Shown piece after piece: positions 61,071 through 62,578 of a stretch of DNA of 62,578 nt. A model generated the notes under the pieces. The model saw only the letters and a program-made list of their open reading frames with translations. It ran no database searches and was not told where the DNA came from. This DNA comes from Porticoccus sp. (GTDB taxonomy: Bacteria > Pseudomonadota > Gammaproteobacteria > Pseudomonadales > Porticoccaceae). The translations under genes and the position numbers were made by a program. How positions within the stretch are numbered: position 1 is the first letter of the stretch; each line of letters starts with the position of its first letter. The stretch covers positions 52,999 through 115,576 of the forward strand of contig NVUM01000002.1 of NCBI GenBank assembly GCA_002733125.1, in the 5' to 3' direction.

Positions 61071-62578
61071 ATGAAAAACAATGGTTTTGTTTACGTTATA
61101 GCCACAGCGGCCATGTTCGCCAATGTTTCAGTTGGCGAGGAAGTGTCTGATGAGGCAGACAAAATCACCCTGACAACACGCGATAAAGCTGCCATTGAAG
61201 CCTTATCCAAGGTTCATGGATATTCGCTCGGTTACTTCAAAGTCCAGCCAGAGCTAAATTTTTTTTATGGTCATGATGATAATATCTTCGCTGAACATGA
61301 CAACGAACAACAGGATGATATTTATGGGATTTCTGGAAACCTGAGTCTCAAATCTGACTGGGATAAGCACAAACTAAATTTTAATGCGGGCCTGGAGAGT
61401 GGTCGCTACGACCAGTATGACGACGAGGATTATGATGACTACTGGTTAAGTACGGATGGCCGTTATGACCTCAGTAAATACACTAATTTGTTTGGCGGCC
61501 TGAGCTTTAGTGAAGAACACGAAGACAGGGGAAGCCCTGATGACCAATTTGGTGATGAACCTACCACCTATACTTCTACCCAAACACATGCGGGGGCTTC
61601 ACAGAAATGGGGGAATATATCTCTCAGATTGGGGGGCACCTACGAAGCACTGGATTATGATGATGTTGGCCAGCCTAATGGAGGGAAACTCAACAATGAC
61701 GACCGCGATCGAGACCTCTACGGGGTGGGAGTACGGTTAAGTTACAAGATGAGCCCAAGGTTCCAACCCTTCTTGCAGACCATTGTTGATAACCGCCAGT
61801 ATGACAGCAAAGTTGACGATAATGGTTACGAGCGTGACTCGGATGGTTATCGTTTGAATATCGGGGTGGAGGGGCGTCTAAGCCAATTGATTAGTGGCTC
61901 AGCCTACATAGGGTATATCCGTCAGGAGTACGATGACCGTCGCTTCGACGATGTTAATGAATTGGATATAGGCGGCAATCTTAAGTGGCAAATGTCACCC
62001 TATTCAAACGTCAACGCATATCTAAGCCGGACTCTTGAAGAGACTACAAGGGCTGGATCTGCTGGTTATCTCTTGACTGTAGCTGGTATCAACATACAGC
62101 ACCGTTTTAGCAGAAAAGGAACATTAACGGCTCATTTAATGCTTGGAGAAGAGAATTATCAAGACAGTACCGTTAGCGATGACATCATTGATTGGGGTAT
62201 TGCTTATCGACACTTTTTAACAAAAAACGTCTATCTCGACACGAGCTATCGCCTCACAGGTCGAGACTCGTCCGAAGACCGACTGGGTGATCAGTTCGGG
62301 AATGCAGCTAATCCGGCCAACCGACAGGATTATAAAGATTATTACAGTAATGCGGTCTTCTTTACCATTGGGGCCTTGCTCTATCCTGTTCCGGAGAGCC
62401 CTTGGTCGGGAGCCAGTAGACTTATGCCTGATTTTACGCCCGTTGACTGGGGCGGCCTCTATTTTGGTGCTCAGTACGGACAAAACAGTGCATTTTCTCA
62501 GGTGGAAGGTCCAAGGGGCGAAGGGACTGACGTGGGAGAATACGGTGATAAAGGGAATGCTTTTGGCCCATTCCTGGG
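61071..62578 (+). CDS. Outer-membrane beta-barrel protein (BBP2-like), partial
   Basis: The frame opens at ATG 61071 and stays open to the window end, so at least 502 residues are encoded and the C-terminus is missing. A signal peptide (MKNNGFVYVIATAAMFANVSVG) is followed by a barrel of alternating strands with the family landmark FFYGHDDNIFAEHD. Acidic residues are very frequent (YDQYDDEDYDDYW). Near residue 465 WGGLYFGAQYGQ begins what looks like a second, OmpA/Opa-like barrel unit. BBP2-type barrels often serve exopolysaccharide export loci. The signal may continue outside the window. Confidence 0.8.
   Translation, partial: MKNNGFVYVIATAAMFANVSVGEEVSDEADKITLTTRDKAAIEALSKVHGYSLGYFKVQPELNFFYGHDDNIFAEHDNEQQDDIYGISGNLSLKSDWDKHKLNFNAGLESGRYDQYDDEDYDDYWLSTDGRYDLSKYTNLFGGLSFSEEHEDRGSPDDQFGDEPTTYTSTQTHAGASQKWGNISLRLGGTYEALDYDDVGQPNGGKLNNDDRDRDLYGVGVRLSYKMSPRFQPFLQTIVDNRQYDSKVDDNGYERDSDGYRLNIGVEGRLSQLISGSAYIGYIRQEYDDRRFDDVNELDIGGNLKWQMSPYSNVNAYLSRTLEETTRAGSAGYLLTVAGINIQHRFSRKGTLTAHLMLGEENYQDSTVSDDIIDWGIAYRHFLTKNVYLDTSYRLTGRDSSEDRLGDQFGNAANPANRQDYKDYYSNAVFFTIGALLYPVPESPWSGASRLMPDFTPVDWGGLYFGAQYGQNSAFSQVEGPRGEGTDVGEYGDKGNAFGPFL

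Overview
The window looks like chromosomal DNA of a marine or salt-adapted gammaproteobacterium. Support for this comes from the ectoine-degradation operon, a BCCT-type osmolyte carrier, an IscR-led suf operon, norCBQD and two heavy-metal RND pumps. I cannot name the genus from sequence alone. No rRNA, tRNA or CRISPR array was seen.

Layout: (1) 1-795, 3' part of guaA, whose last ~95 bp change abruptly to AT-rich codons, the kind of scar left by an element inserting at the guaA 3' end. (2) 0.9-8.5 kb, a divergent small membrane protein and a BlaI-type repressor with an M56 membrane peptidase, followed by a CzcCBA-type divalent metal efflux operon. A 17-bp palindrome occurs twice here, once over the repressor promoter and once at the start of the efflux operon. 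(3) 8.5-9.1 kb, debris including an IS3-family orfA relic. (4) 9.1-14.2 kb, minus-strand ectoine catabolism operon doeB2-doeD-doeA-doeC. (5) 14.4-17.4 kb, a phospholipase D-like protein and an MgtC/DUF4010 membrane protein. (6) 17.8-24.6 kb, iscR-like-sufBCDS-sufA-sufT-sufE behind a near-consensus IscR type 1 site, with a frameshift in a G-run of sufC. (7) 24.8-27.9 kb, three poorly characterised overlapping or adjacent genes. (8) 28.0-42.0 kb, a copper block: CopA-type multicopper oxidase, CopB, an APC permease, small proteins, a glutaredoxin-membrane fusion, an ATP-grasp-like protein and cusC-cusBF-cusA. (9) 42.4-45.9 kb, a tightly overlapping operon of GtrA, sulfotransferase, glycosyltransferase and polysaccharide deacetylase. 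(10) 46.3-48.4 kb, a Fur-boxed cytochrome c/FTR1 iron permease broken by two stops and a frameshift. (11) 48.6-52.0 kb, an antiporter and a lytic transglycosylase. (12) 52.2-52.6 kb, fused fragments of a chemotaxis PAS protein and a BON protein, then a clear terminator. (13) 52.9-57.6 kb, norCBQD. (14) 57.6-60.0 kb, a small membrane protein and a BCCT carrier. (15) 60.4-62.6 kb, a small secreted protein, a 33-bp palindrome, and a BBP2-like outer-membrane barrel that runs off the window.

The genes combine metal and copper defence, iron-sulfur cluster repair, NO detoxification and osmolyte turnover. The most unusual parts are the BlaI/M56-controlled Czc pump with its paired palindromes, the sulfotransferase-glycosyltransferase operon, and the uncharacterised block at 24.8-27.9 kb.
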